The notes under the pieces were generated by a model. The model searched no databases, was not told where the DNA came from, and saw only the letters and a list, made by a program, of their open reading frames with translations. The position numbers and the translations under genes are program-made. A stretch of 64,000 nucleotides of DNA from NCBI GenBank assembly GCA_944382125.1, contig CALWMV010000003.1:18050-82049 (forward strand), written 5' to 3'. Origin of the DNA: an uncultured Lachnospiraceae bacterium. Its GTDB lineage: Bacteria; Bacillota; Clostridia; Lachnospirales; Lachnospiraceae. Of this stretch, positions 18,116-27,625 are shown piece after piece. Positions within the stretch are counted from its first letter, which is position 1, and the number at the start of each line of letters is the position of its first letter.

Positions 18116-18155
18116 ATTTCCTCCTCCTGAAAATAAAAGTCCCGGCTTATCCCGG

Positions 18156-18794
18156 TCATCCCCCAAAGATACCGAGGATAAGCTGCACTATTATATTGTT
18201 CTCATATATGAATCTGAGGAATCCGTTCGCCGCAGTCTGGGAAAGTATGATGCTGCTCAGGCCAAAGGCCGGCGTAAGGGCTGCCAGAGTCATAATGATC
18301 CAGATATAGATCACCGACTCCGAAAAGCCTATGGCCGCTCCTCCCAGCTGATTGAGACCCGATATCACCGGTATGGAGGTGATCACATCGGAGGCCTTTA
18401 CTATTATCCTGATGAGTATCCTTATCAGGATGAACAGCAGCACGAAGCATACTATGTTAAGCAGTACTCCTCCCAGAGTTTCAGATGCGCTCTCCGTCAA
18501 ACGGTCTATGCCGATGATCTCCTGGATGAGAGGGTCTTTTGCTGCCTCGGGAAGGCTGCCCCTTATGCCTGCACCTATGCTTTCGTTGAGTTCGTCAAGC
18601 ATCCCTGTCTCTTCCACCCAGCTTCTGGTATAGGGCAGTATCATGTCGGCCAGCACCAGGGTTATCAGCATGGAAGCTGCAGAAAGCAGCATGCGCATGA
18701 AGCCCCGGTAATGTCCGTAAAGGGTAAGACCCACCATAAGCACCACTGCAGCGGCAAATACCTCATTTCCCTTTATCCAATCAAATATACCCAT
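18156..18794 (-). CDS. CvpA family membrane protein
   Basis: A 212-residue protein with four to five hydrophobic segments and the CvpA pattern: an N-terminal helix pair with [12 protein letters not shown], a polar loop (residues 70-110), then [20 protein letters not shown] and a final [16 protein letters not shown]. The E. coli homologue is needed for colicin V production and envelope stress tolerance; the function here is unknown. GGAGAT precedes the ATG. It is co-oriented with the TPR protein upstream and udp downstream. Confidence 0.85.
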   Translation of the reverse strand: MGIFDWIKGNEVFAAAVVLMVGLTLYGHYRGFMRMLLSAASMLITLVLADMILPYTRSWVEETGMLDELNESIGAGIRGSLPEAAKDPLIQEIIGIDRLTESASETLGGVLLNIVCFVLLFILIRILIRIIVKASDVITSIPVISGLNQLGGAAIGFSESVIYIWIIMTLAALTPAFGLSSIILSQTAANGFLRFIYENNIIVQLILGIFGG

Positions 18795-18815
18795 ATCTCC
18801 AGGCCGTATTAAGGC

Positions 18816-21230
18816 TTAATATATAAAGTCCTCCTCTTTAAGTATAAGCAGGCCGTTCTTATCATACTTTGAGCTGAACATGCCCTTTATCCTCTTGCCG
18901 ATCGGGGGCTTCTCCGCCCTGTCTGCAGCCTCCTCTATGAGCTTTACCGCATTCTTTCTGGTCAGGGGGATATTATCCTCCTCCATAAGCTCTATCCTCT
19001 CATAAAGTGCCAGCATGCTCTTGCCTGAGATGCTGCAGTCGATCTCCGACGCGTACTGACAGCAGTACTGGGCAAAATCGTCGATCTCCATCTCCTCATC
19101 TGAGGCATCGGGAGCATTGACCCTGAGGTTATTGTGAAGGCCCTCTGTGTCCTTCCTGCTGCCCCGCTTCCTGAGCTCTGCAGGTTTCTCCTCGGGCTCT
19201 TCCCCCTCGTAGTCCTCATCATCCAGATCTTCGTCGGCGTCCTCCTCATAGTCCTCCTCCGAGGCATCATATTCATCCTCGTCAGAGTAGGGCTCTTCCT
19301 CCTCATCGTCCTCATGATAAGGCTCATCGGCATCCTCGCTGTAAGGCTCCTCATCGGTATCCTCATCATAGGCTTCCCCGGATCCTTCGGAGTCCTCCTC
19401 AGCTATATCCTCTTCCGGATCCTCATACTCATCCTCAAAGTCGGATACCAGATCGCAGAGCCTGAAAAGCTCAGGCTTCCTCTCCTCTATACGGTCCAGG
19501 CCCTCCGGAACATCTATGAGCACGGCTATCATACCGGAATCATCGTCCTTTATAAGCCTGTATATCCTGTCAAGCAGCTTGGGATTGAGGCTTCCCGCAT
19601 GCTCTATGATAAAGTCCTTGCCCCTGATCTTTCCTATGATCTCATCGGAAAGACCTCTTTCATTGAGCTTTTCCGCCGTGGTCTTGAGGGCAGCGTTCTG
19701 GATGCCGTATTCCCTGTGTATGTTCTTGAGCTCATCCTTTGCGATCTCAAAGCCTGAGGCCTCATCCTCCGCCTCTATGATCATATGATGCTTTGCGGTC
19801 TCAGGCTGTCTAACTGCCTCTTCAAGGGGAACGGGCGTCCTGTCGGACTCCTCCACAGCCTCTACCTTCTGCACTGAGGCCTCCGCTTTTTCTGAGGCCT
19901 GCTCCTTCTCTGCCTTCTCCGCTGCAGCTGAAGTTTCGTCTGCTGCCTTTTCCTCAGTTCCGTCAGCCTCAGGCGAAGGTGCTGTTTCCTTTACCTTTGC
20001 CTCTTCAGCTTCTTCTGATCCGGCAGCTTCGGAAAGCTTCTTTTCTGCTTCATTCCTTGCCTCAGCCGATCTGAGCTCTGCCACCTTCTTATCTGCTTCC
20101 ACCACCGGAGCCACGTCCTCTTTGCCAAGTCCGGGGGCTGGTGCCGGCTTTACGCTCTCCACGCTTATGCTTACGGCAGGCCGCTGTTCTATGAAGCTTA
20201 CTATGCCTGCAGCCTGTTTTGCCGCATTCCGGAGGGCCGTTCCTGCATCCGGAAGCTCTGCTTTGCCTGCAGGCTCTGGCTTAGCGGATATGGTCTCGCC
20301 CTTTATGATCACCCTTCTGAGCTCTTCCAGCTTTTCCCCGTCAAACACAAGGGTCTTTTCCGTCTCAGGCTCATCCGTGGAAGCTTCTTCAGAAGCCTTG
20401 TCCCTGGAGATCTTCTCTACCTCCCTGGAAAGCTCCTCTCTGAGCTCCGTCCTTACTGGCTCTGTCTTTACGGCCTCCTCATCTATGCTTACCAGAGGCT
20501 CGTCAAGCCTATGGGCCTTCAGATACTCCTCAAAGGCCTCGTCTTCATTTTCATATCTTATGGCAGCCAGCTCATCTCCGATCTCCTCGGCGCTCCTTGC
20601 ATCCTCCTTTACCGGAAGCTCCTGGTCCTCACTTATAAGCTCCTGCTGGGAACCTGAAAGCCTCTGGTATCTGGACTTGAGCTTCATGGCCTTTTCCGAA
20701 TATCTGCCGGCTCCGAAAAGCAGGGCTATCCTGTCGCAGCAGGCAACACATTCCCTGCTCATGCCGGCCTCATCGTAGACCTTTGCCAGCTCGTAGAGCC
20801 ATTTTTCATCCGGCTCAGTGGCAGTATATGCGGAAAGCTCGGCTATGAGTCTGTCATAGGGAGCTCCTGCCTTTTCAAGTATCATGTATGCAAGCAGATG
20901 TGCATTGGCATCATCGGGAGCCACATCCATGAATTCATTATAATAATCCTTTGCTTCCTCCAGATCTCCCGACTTTACGGCCAGTTCCGTCAGCTTATAG
21001 AGGAGATGCTTCCCGACGGGCGCCCTTTCAAAGGCCAGAAGGAGTTTATCCTTCGCCTCGTCATACTCTCCGTTCTTTTCATATACAGAGGAGGCCATGG
21101 TAAGGAGATTGATGTTCCTCACCCTGGACCAGTCGATAGCATCGGCTATCTTCATCGCCGTGCGGTAGTCTCCCTCGTCCATCCTCTTTTTGATCTGGTC
21201 TATCTTTATATTGAATTCATACTTATCCAT
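18816..21230 (-). CDS. TPR-containing protein with long acidic region, function unknown
   Basis: An 804-residue cytoplasmic protein. Residues 1-190 are helical TPR-like repeats (YRTAMKIADAIDW, EYDEAKDKLLLAFERAP, DLEEAKDYYNEFMDVAPDD). Residues about 190-480 are Glu/Ala/Lys-rich and probably disordered. A conserved-looking block follows (LKNIHREYGIQNAAL, IGKIRGKDFIIEHAG, LLDRIYRLIKDDDSGMIAVLID), then a polyacidic run of Asp, Glu and Tyr at about 595-680, and a C-terminal helical domain (SISGKSMLALYERIELME). No enzyme motif is recognised. The start at MDKYEF follows GGGAGAG. It directly follows recR. Confidence 0.7.
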   Translation of the reverse strand: MDKYEFNIKIDQIKKRMDEGDYRTAMKIADAIDWSRVRNINLLTMASSVYEKNGEYDEAKDKLLLAFERAPVGKHLLYKLTELAVKSGDLEEAKDYYNEFMDVAPDDANAHLLAYMILEKAGAPYDRLIAELSAYTATEPDEKWLYELAKVYDEAGMSRECVACCDRIALLFGAGRYSEKAMKLKSRYQRLSGSQQELISEDQELPVKEDARSAEEIGDELAAIRYENEDEAFEEYLKAHRLDEPLVSIDEEAVKTEPVRTELREELSREVEKISRDKASEEASTDEPETEKTLVFDGEKLEELRRVIIKGETISAKPEPAGKAELPDAGTALRNAAKQAAGIVSFIEQRPAVSISVESVKPAPAPGLGKEDVAPVVEADKKVAELRSAEARNEAEKKLSEAAGSEEAEEAKVKETAPSPEADGTEEKAADETSAAAEKAEKEQASEKAEASVQKVEAVEESDRTPVPLEEAVRQPETAKHHMIIEAEDEASGFEIAKDELKNIHREYGIQNAALKTTAEKLNERGLSDEIIGKIRGKDFIIEHAGSLNPKLLDRIYRLIKDDDSGMIAVLIDVPEGLDRIEERKPELFRLCDLVSDFEDEYEDPEEDIAEEDSEGSGEAYDEDTDEEPYSEDADEPYHEDDEEEEPYSDEDEYDASEEDYEEDADEDLDDEDYEGEEPEEKPAELRKRGSRKDTEGLHNNLRVNAPDASDEEMEIDDFAQYCCQYASEIDCSISGKSMLALYERIELMEEDNIPLTRKNAVKLIEEAADRAEKPPIGKRIKGMFSSKYDKNGLLILKEEDFIY

Positions 21231-21258
21231 CTGTCTGTCTCTCCCGAAGATACTTTTT

Positions 21259-21876
21259 CTACATCTCGGTCCTGCCGACAAGGGCTCTCTCCAGAGTCAC
21301 CTCATCCGTATTTTCTATGTCTCCGCCCACGGGAACTCCCGAGGCTATCCTGGTCACCTTTATATCAAGGCCCAGAGTCCGTATCAGCTTCAGTATATAC
21401 ATGGCCGTGGTCTCTCCCTCAAGGGAGGCATTGGTCGCGATGATGACCTCATCACAGGCCGGCTGGCCATCCGGGCCCTGCAGTCTCTGCATCAGCTCCT
21501 TCAGCCTGATCTCGTTGGGTCCTATACCGAGCATCGGGGAAATGGCCCCGTGGAGCACATGGTAAACTCCGTCATAACGCCCCGTGCGCTCATAGGCCGC
21601 CAGATCCCTGGGTGTCTCCACCACCATGATCTGTCTGTGGTCCCTTTTTTCGCTCCTGCAAATGGGACAGAGCTCATCATCCGTAAGGGTGAAGCACTCC
21701 CTGCAGTAATTGGCATTGGTCCTGGCATCCACCAGGGCATCCGCCAGGGCCTGTACCTGCTCCTTCGGCATATTGATTATATGGAAGGCCAGGCGCTGTG
21801 CCGTCTTCTGTCCGACACCGGGCAGACCGCAGAGGGCCTCTATCAGCCTGCTTATATGACTGCCAAAGTAATCCAT
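21259..21876 (-). CDS. recR: recombination mediator RecR
   Basis: A 205-residue protein acting with RecO and RecF to load RecA at gaps. Order: N-terminal helix-hairpin-helix (LCGLPGVGQKTAQRLAFHI), a four-cysteine zinc finger (CRECFTLTDDELCPIC), then the Toprim domain starting IMVVETPRDLAAYERTGRY and the Walker-like ATNASLEGETTAMYI. The ATG overlaps the upstream ybaB stop as TAAATG. The dnaX-ybaB-recR order is widely conserved in bacteria. Confidence 0.97.
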   Translation of the reverse strand: MDYFGSHISRLIEALCGLPGVGQKTAQRLAFHIINMPKEQVQALADALVDARTNANYCRECFTLTDDELCPICRSEKRDHRQIMVVETPRDLAAYERTGRYDGVYHVLHGAISPMLGIGPNEIRLKELMQRLQGPDGQPACDEVIIATNASLEGETTAMYILKLIRTLGLDIKVTRIASGVPVGGDIENTDEVTLERALVGRTEM

Positions 21877-22221
21877 TTAGATGCCGAAACCTCCCAGTCC
21901 GCCTGCAAGCTTGCCCATGATCTGGGCATTGGCTTCCTCTGCCTGTCTGAGTGCCTCATTGGCCGCAGCCATCACCATATCCTCCAGCGTCTCCACATCA
22001 TCCGGATCGCAGGCTTCAGGATCTATGCTGACTCCGGTAAGGAGCCTCTTTCCGCTTACAGTCACGCTGACAGCTCCGCCGCCCGCCTGGGCCGTGAACT
22101 CCTTCTCCTCCAGCTCCTTCTGCTGCTCCTCCATCTGACGCTGCATACGCTGCGCCTGCTTCATGAGATTATTCATATTGCCGGGCATCATGCCGCCCGG
22201 AAAGCCTCCTCTTCTTGCCAT
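21877..22221 (-). CDS. YbaB/EbfC nucleoid-associated protein
   Basis: A 114-residue DNA-binding protein. The Gly-rich N-terminus is followed by [25 protein letters not shown], the long dimerisation helix, then the beta sheet ([21 protein letters not shown]) and a C-terminal helix. It forms dimers that bind DNA; the exact role is unsettled. AGGAGAG precedes the ATG. It lies in the conserved position between dnaX and recR. Confidence 0.95.
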   Translation of the reverse strand: MARRGGFPGGMMPGNMNNLMKQAQRMQRQMEEQQKELEEKEFTAQAGGGAVSVTVSGKRLLTGVSIDPEACDPDDVETLEDMVMAAANEALRQAEEANAQIMGKLAGGLGGFGI

Positions 22222-22319
22222 ATATCTCTCCTGATGATAGATATTTGCCGCCTGAAGCGGCGTTATCGTTACATTTTATAACAAACTCCCCGATATGTAT
22301 AGTATCCGCCTTAACTTCG

Positions 22320-23963
22320 TCAGGGCTGTTCGATATCCACGGGGAAGTTTATCCTTGCCAGCTCCTCATCCGTTATACGGTCAGCTTCCTTTTCGATCTC
22401 TCCCCGCCTTGCCACTCTTCCGCCAAAGCGCAGTTCCAGCCCGAGCTGATCCCTGCAGAGCTCCGAAAGCCTTGTAAGCCCGTTTTCCTCCTTATTGGTG
22501 GAGGCGAGCCTGAAGCCCATGCTGCTTTTGAAGATGACCATGGGTCTTCCCTCCTCTTCCTTGAGGAAGGCATTTTCATAAAGATGTCTGTTGGACATGG
22601 AAAGCTGGGATACAAGCTCGCTCCAGTTCTCCCTGAGCACCTGCATCCTGTCGGCCTGTCCTGCTGATGAAGCCTTTGAAGCTGCAGTACCGTCCGGTAT
22701 CTCGATCTCTGATTTTTCCCTTACAGCTGCCGTCACGGCAGGCTCAGCCTCTCTTGCTTCTGCCCCGTTCCTCACCTCAGGCTTCGGAAGCTCTGCCCGT
22801 GGCTGTGAGGCCCTTTGGGATGCAGGCCTGTCCTGTATCCCCCGCTGCTCTCCGGAAGACTTTGCGAGCTCCCTGGTACTCAGCCTTATGAGCTCCACCT
22901 CCAGCAGGGTCCTTTTATCCCTTGCAAATCTCAGGCGGTTTGAAAGCTCCGCCATCCGGGACATCATCTCTATAAGAAAGGTCTTGTCCGTAAGGGCAGC
23001 ATCCTCTCTGAGCCTGCCTATATTTTCCTCTGAAGCATCCAGCAGATCCGAAGCATCCCTGGTGCTCATGCAGAGCAGCACGTTCCGCAGATACCAGATG
23101 AAATCATTGGTGAACTGATATATCTCCCGGCCTGCAGCTACCGTGTCCGATACTGCTCTCAGAGCTCCTTCCACATCTCCTGAGCAGAGGGAACGGTACA
23201 TTCCGGAAAATACCGAGGTATCAGATGCTCCCAGCACTTCCAGGGTATCCTTATAGCTGAGCTCCTGCCCCGTCATGAAGGAAAAACAGCGATCCAGCAG
23301 GCTCAGGGCATCCCTCATGGATCCGTCGGCCGTCCTTGCTATATAATCTATGGCCCGATCCTCAACTTTCCTGCCTTCTGCCCCGCTCAGCTCCCGAAGC
23401 CTCGCTGCTATGACATCACTTTTGATTCGCTTGAGATCATAGCGCTGGCAGCGGCTCAATATGGTCTGGGGCACCTTCTGGGGATCCGTGGTCGCAAGGA
23501 TGAAGATCACATATGACGGCGGCTCCTCCAGGGTCTTCAAAAGAGCATTAAAAGCAGAGGTGCTGAGCATATGCACCTCATCTATGATATAGACCTTGTA
23601 GCGTCCCTCAGTGGGAGGATATGCCACCTCTTCCCTGATCCTGCGGATGTCCTCCACGCTGTTGTTTGAAGCCGCATCTATCTCAAAGACATTCATGGAG
23701 CTTTCCGAAAGTATGGATCTGCATATGGGACATTCATTGCAGGGGCTGCCTCCATGCTCTGCCGCATGTTCACAGTTTACCGCCCTTGCAAAGATCTTTG
23801 CAAGGGTAGTCTTGCCCGTTCCCCTGGTTCCGCAGAACAGATAGGCATGGCCTATCCTTCCCGAGGTTATTTGATTTTTCAGAGTCGTAACTATGGCATC
23901 CTGTCCGTAAACATCCTCGAATACGGCAGGACGCCATTTACGATATAACGCCTGATATGCCAT
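22320..23963 (-). CDS. dnaX: DNA polymerase III subunits gamma/tau
   Basis: A 547-residue clamp-loader ATPase. The Walker A GTRGTGKTTLAKIFARAVNC is near residue 45, followed by a zinc-binding C...CNECPIC, Walker B IIDEVHML and the SRC motif LSRCQRYDLKRI. Domain III and a short C-terminal tau-like extension follow, with an Ala/Glu/Pro-rich linker at about residues 365-440. Tau normally binds the polymerase alpha subunit. The ATG immediately follows the pfk stop. I did not see a clear programmed frameshift site. Confidence 0.96.
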   Translation of the reverse strand: MAYQALYRKWRPAVFEDVYGQDAIVTTLKNQITSGRIGHAYLFCGTRGTGKTTLAKIFARAVNCEHAAEHGGSPCNECPICRSILSESSMNVFEIDAASNNSVEDIRRIREEVAYPPTEGRYKVYIIDEVHMLSTSAFNALLKTLEEPPSYVIFILATTDPQKVPQTILSRCQRYDLKRIKSDVIAARLRELSGAEGRKVEDRAIDYIARTADGSMRDALSLLDRCFSFMTGQELSYKDTLEVLGASDTSVFSGMYRSLCSGDVEGALRAVSDTVAAGREIYQFTNDFIWYLRNVLLCMSTRDASDLLDASEENIGRLREDAALTDKTFLIEMMSRMAELSNRLRFARDKRTLLEVELIRLSTRELAKSSGEQRGIQDRPASQRASQPRAELPKPEVRNGAEAREAEPAVTAAVREKSEIEIPDGTAASKASSAGQADRMQVLRENWSELVSQLSMSNRHLYENAFLKEEEGRPMVIFKSSMGFRLASTNKEENGLTRLSELCRDQLGLELRFGGRVARRGEIEKEADRITDEELARINFPVDIEQP

Positions 23964-25043
23964 TTAATCTCCGAAGGAAATTCCTACCGCCTTTGCCTGC
24001 TTTATTATGTCGGATTTGGGATCCACCATCTTGAGCTTTCCCGCAACCTCGGAAAGGGGTATGGGAGTGATCTTCTGCTTTACCCTGGCCATCATCACGC
24101 CGAACTCTCCGCGCTTTATGCACATGGCTGCCTCGGCGCCCAGTCTTGTGGAAAGGACTCTGTCGTAGGCATTGGGTATGCCGCCCCTCTGGGTATGTCC
24201 GGGAACGGTCACTCTTACCTCCGTTCCAAGGGCCTCACTTATCTTATCCGCAAGCTCGTAGGAAACTGAAGGATATATCTTGCCCTTTTCCTTCTTTTTC
24301 TTGAGCTCCTTCTTGCCCATCTTGGCCTCTTCCTTGGTCATGGCACCCTCTGCCACTGCCAGTATGGAAAATACCTTTCCGGACTTGTTCCTTTCCTTTA
24401 TGGCCGATATGACCTTCTTGGTGTCATAGGGGATCTCAGGGATCAGGATGACATCGGCTCCGCCTGCGATGCCCGCATTGAGGGTAAGCCATCCTACCTT
24501 ATGTCCCATGACCTCGACTATGAAAACTCTGCCGTGGGAAGCGGCTGTCGTATGTATGTTGTCTATGGCCGCAGTAGCGATATCCACCGCAGACTGGAAT
24601 CCGAAGGTGACTTCGGTGCCCCAGAGATCATTGTCTATGGTCTTGGGGAGGCCGATGACATTGAGTCCCTCCTCAGAAAGACGATTCGCCGTCTTCAGGG
24701 ATCCGTTGCCGCCCAGCACGCAGAGGGCGTTGAGGCGAAGCTTCTTGTAAGTATTTTTCATGGACTCCACCTTGTTGAGTCCGTTCTCATCAGGCTCATC
24801 GATGTATTTGAAGGGAGTCCTGCTGGTTCCGAGCAGGGTGCCGCCCCTTGTCAGTATGCCCGAGAAATCAGAGGACTGCATCTTTCTGTAGTCCCCGTAT
24901 ATGAGGCCCCTGAAACCATCCTCAAAGCCTATGATCTCCACCTCAGATCCGTACATGGTATAGAGAGCCTTTGCAATGCCCCTCATGGTGGCATTGAGCG
25001 CCTGGCAGTCTCCTCCGCTGGTCAGAAATCCAACTCTTAACAT
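23964..25043 (-). CDS. pfkA: 6-phosphofructokinase, GGNGS/PKTIDND subgroup
   Basis: A 359-residue cytoplasmic phosphofructokinase making fructose-1,6-bisphosphate. LTSGGDCQALNA at the N-terminus, LTRGGTLLGTSR, VLGGNGSLKTANRL near residue 95, LPKTIDNDLWGT and VEVMGHKVGWLTL are all in place. Glycine at the position called 104 in E. coli numbering favours ATP over pyrophosphate; lysine replaces Gly124, and asparagine replaces the usual Asp103 of GGDGS. A Lys-rich insertion (MGKKELKKKKEKGKIYPS) lies near residue 245. GGGGGATAAT precedes the selected ATG. Confidence 0.92.
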   Translation of the reverse strand: MLRVGFLTSGGDCQALNATMRGIAKALYTMYGSEVEIIGFEDGFRGLIYGDYRKMQSSDFSGILTRGGTLLGTSRTPFKYIDEPDENGLNKVESMKNTYKKLRLNALCVLGGNGSLKTANRLSEEGLNVIGLPKTIDNDLWGTEVTFGFQSAVDIATAAIDNIHTTAASHGRVFIVEVMGHKVGWLTLNAGIAGGADVILIPEIPYDTKKVISAIKERNKSGKVFSILAVAEGAMTKEEAKMGKKELKKKKEKGKIYPSVSYELADKISEALGTEVRVTVPGHTQRGGIPNAYDRVLSTRLGAEAAMCIKRGEFGVMMARVKQKITPIPLSEVAGKLKMVDPKSDIIKQAKAVGISFGD

Positions 25044-25056
25044 ATTATCCCCCTTT

Positions 25057-25782
25057 TCAAAGCTTTGAAAGGGCCGCTTTGTCCGCAACTATGGTCACGT
25101 CTCTGTGCAGCCTTAATATACTTGCAGGAAGCATAGGATCTATCGGTCCCTTCAGCATCGCTGAAAGTACCTCAGCCTTTGCCTCTCCGTTTACTACCAT
25201 CAGTATCCTCTTCGCCCTCATGATGGTCCCCACTCCCATGGTATAGGCCTTCCGTGGCACTTCCTCCGCAGAGGCGAAAAACCTCTTGTTGGCTTCTATG
25301 GTCGAGGGATCAAGGCTCACGCAGTGGGTATCCTCATGGAACACTCTGTCTGGCTCATTGAAGCCTATGTGCCCGTCCACTCCCAGACCCAGAAGCTGTA
25401 TGTCCTGCCTGCCAAGGCTCCTTACCAGTGCCTCATATCTTGCAGGCTCCTTCTCCCCATCTGCCGCAAGGCCATCCGGAACATGGGTCCTTTCCCTGTC
25501 GATATCGACATGGCAGAACAGATTATGGTCCATAAAATACCTGTAGCTCTGTTCATCCTCGGGTCCGAGGCCCACATACTCGTCCAGGTTCACCGTGGTG
25601 ACCTTCGCAAAGCTCAGCTCTCCCCGCCTGTACTTTTCGATCAGGACCTTATAAAGTCCCAGAGGCGAGGATCCGGTCGCAAGTCCCAGCAGTGCATCCG
25701 GCTTCAGCGTGACTACCGAAGCCATGATCTCCGCCGCCCTGAGGGACAGCTCATCATAGTCTTCCGTCCTTATGATCCTCAT
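25057..25782 (-). CDS. nagB: glucosamine-6-phosphate deaminase
   Basis: A 241-residue sugar-phosphate isomerase-deaminase converting glucosamine-6-phosphate to fructose-6-phosphate and ammonia. It has ATGSSPLGLY near residue 36, VNLDEYVGLGPEDEQSY near residue 69 and LGVDGHIGFNEP near residue 132, supplying the catalytic Asp, His and Glu. The product is the substrate of the phosphofructokinase encoded 13 bases downstream, a sensible pairing. GGAAGG precedes the ATG. The C-terminal allosteric extension of the E. coli enzyme is short here. Confidence 0.95.
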   Translation of the reverse strand: MRIIRTEDYDELSLRAAEIMASVVTLKPDALLGLATGSSPLGLYKVLIEKYRRGELSFAKVTTVNLDEYVGLGPEDEQSYRYFMDHNLFCHVDIDRERTHVPDGLAADGEKEPARYEALVRSLGRQDIQLLGLGVDGHIGFNEPDRVFHEDTHCVSLDPSTIEANKRFFASAEEVPRKAYTMGVGTIMRAKRILMVVNGEAKAEVLSAMLKGPIDPMLPASILRLHRDVTIVADKAALSKL

Positions 25783-25961
25783 ATCAGCTTACCTTCCCCT
25801 TCCATGGCCCCGCCTGGGTCCTTGCAAAAGTAAGCCGCCTGCCGCACCTGCCGCGATCCCCTTGGTCCATGGCAGAAATTAAAGGCGCAGGAAGCCATCC
25901 CAGGCAAAAAACTCTTATTCTTAAGTTTAACATTTAGAAGGGTCTAATTCAAGCATTTGCC
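25783..25961 (-). other. structured intergenic region upstream of nagB
   Basis: A 179-base gap. GCCTGGG (25812-25818) and CCCAGGC (25899-25905) are perfect complements about 80 bases apart, enclosing a GC-rich segment with repeated GCGGCAGG units. The outer arm is flanked by a T-run on the minus strand. A possible promoter reads TTGAAT-17-TAAACT near 25925-25955. The meaning of the fold is unknown. Confidence 0.35.
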
Positions 25962-26666
25962 TTAGTCTACTCCCCTTATATCCACCTTTTCCACATAGGG
26001 CGACACCAGCTCAGCATAGGAAAGGAGCTCCTCCTTTTTTGGCGTTCCGAAGCCTGCCGAAAGATCCAGCACGGTGCTGCTTTCCTTATAGGCCTGCAGG
26101 AAATAGCTTCTGCCGCCCTTTATGAAGGGACCCAGCTCCCGGAAGTCCTCCTCCGTATGTATCCCATCCACCACCGTGGTCCTGAATTCGTAAGGGATGT
26201 CTCCGTTTATAAGGAGATCCCTGCTCTCTTCGATCCGCCTGAGTATACCGCCGTTTCTGATGCCTGCGGCCTTCGTATATCCTCCCGGACCGCTTTTTAT
26301 ATCCATGGACACAAAATCCAGAAGCCCCTCACCCAGGAGCTCCCTCAGCATGTCCGGAGCAGTCCCGTTGGTGTCAAGCTTTACCTCAAGGCCTGTCTGT
26401 TCCTTTATATCCCTTATGAAGCGGGGCAGATCCGGCTGCAGCGTAGGCTCTCCTCCTGAGATCACCACTCCCTCCAGGACTCCCTTTCTCCTCTGTAAAA
26501 ACATAAAGATCTCCTCTTCGGTAAACTCCGAAGGAAGATCCATGTCCAGCAATTCTGAATTGTGACAATAGGGGCAGCGAAAATTACAGCCCCCGGTAAA
26601 TACGGTACAGGCCACATGTCCCGGATAGTCCAGGAGCGTAGTCTTCATGAATCCGCATATCTTCAT
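25962..26666 (-). CDS. nrdG: anaerobic ribonucleotide reductase activating protein (radical SAM)
   Basis: A 234-residue radical SAM protein. The cluster motif reads CNFRCPYCHN near residues 27-36 (CxxxCxxC), with ISGGEPTLQ near residue 69 binding SAM. The start KTTLLDYPGHVACTVFTGGC is that of the NrdG2/TIGR02495 branch. It would generate the glycyl radical on an anaerobic reductase, though no nrdD is in the window, so it could activate another glycyl radical enzyme. The ATG overlaps the rsmA stop as ATGA. Confidence 0.9.
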   Translation of the reverse strand: MKICGFMKTTLLDYPGHVACTVFTGGCNFRCPYCHNSELLDMDLPSEFTEEEIFMFLQRRKGVLEGVVISGGEPTLQPDLPRFIRDIKEQTGLEVKLDTNGTAPDMLRELLGEGLLDFVSMDIKSGPGGYTKAAGIRNGGILRRIEESRDLLINGDIPYEFRTTVVDGIHTEEDFRELGPFIKGGRSYFLQAYKESSTVLDLSAGFGTPKKEELLSYAELVSPYVEKVDIRGVD

Positions 26667-27517
26667 ATCCTTGTCTCCAGTCTGTCTGAAAGCTCCGCAA
26701 AATCCGAAAGCGAGAGCCTTTCTCCTCTTATCCTTACGTCAAGCCCCAGTTCCCTTAAGGCTGCCTCCACGGCCTCCTTTGAAAGTCCGAGGGAAGCATC
26801 ATTTGAAAGGGCATTCTGAAGGGTCTTTCGTCTCTGGGCAAAGGCCGCCCTTATGAGCCTGAACATAAAGTCCTTATCCGAAGGTCCCACGGGAGGCTCT
26901 TTTCTCTTCTTAAGCCTTATCACCGCGGAGCTCACGTCCGGTCTCGGTATAAAGCAGTTGGGAGGCACATTGGCCACCACTTCGGCTTCCGCATGATAGG
27001 CTACCGCCAGGGACAGGGCTCCGTAATCCTTTGACCCCGGAGCGGCCTGCATGCGCTCAGCCACCTCCTTCTGCACCATGACCGTTACCGATTCCACAGG
27101 CGCATCGCTTTCCAGAAGCTTCATGACTATGGGAGTAGTGATATAGTAGGGCAGATTGGCTACCACCTTGAAGGGCCCGGAAAAAAGCTCTTTAAGATCC
27201 AGCTCCAGCACGTCCGCATTTATGATATCCACGTTATCATAGGCTGAAAGGGTCTCCTGAAGTATCGGGATCAGCTCCCGGTCTATCTCCACGGCCCTGA
27301 CCCTGCCTGCAGCCTCGCAGAGGGCCTGGGTAAGGGTGCCTATCCCCGGGCCGATCTCCAGGACCTCATCTGAGCCGGTTATCTCTGCTCCGTTTATTAT
27401 CTTTGTCAGCACCCTCTCATCTATGAGAAAATTCTGGCCGAATTTCTTTTTGAATGAAAATCCCCTGTCCTTTATAAGGGCTATGGTATTTTTCGGGTCG
27501 ATAAGCTTTCCCGTCAT
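26663..27517 (-). CDS. rsmA: 16S rRNA dimethyladenosine transferase
   Basis: A 284-residue SAM-dependent enzyme that dimethylates two adjacent adenines near the 3' end of 16S rRNA. FKKKFGQNFLIDERVL at the N-terminus, the SAM loop LEIGPGIGTLTQAL, and the catalytic NLPYYITTPI near residue 116 are complete; the C-terminal domain has FAQRRKTLQNAL. The ATG at 27517 is preferred over one twelve codons upstream because GGAG precedes it and the family aligns from there. Resistance-type Erm methylases share this fold, but length and motifs favour RsmA. Confidence 0.95.
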   Translation of the reverse strand: MTGKLIDPKNTIALIKDRGFSFKKKFGQNFLIDERVLTKIINGAEITGSDEVLEIGPGIGTLTQALCEAAGRVRAVEIDRELIPILQETLSAYDNVDIINADVLELDLKELFSGPFKVVANLPYYITTPIVMKLLESDAPVESVTVMVQKEVAERMQAAPGSKDYGALSLAVAYHAEAEVVANVPPNCFIPRPDVSSAVIRLKKRKEPPVGPSDKDFMFRLIRAAFAQRRKTLQNALSNDASLGLSKEAVEAALRELGLDVRIRGERLSLSDFAELSDRLETRI

Positions 27518-27625
27518 ATAAGCTCCATCATCATATACACGGCGGCCCGTCACAGATATGCCGAAGCCGCCCCTTCAGGGATCTCCATCAGGAGACTTCC
27601 TGATAAACATTTTTCCAATAAAAAA

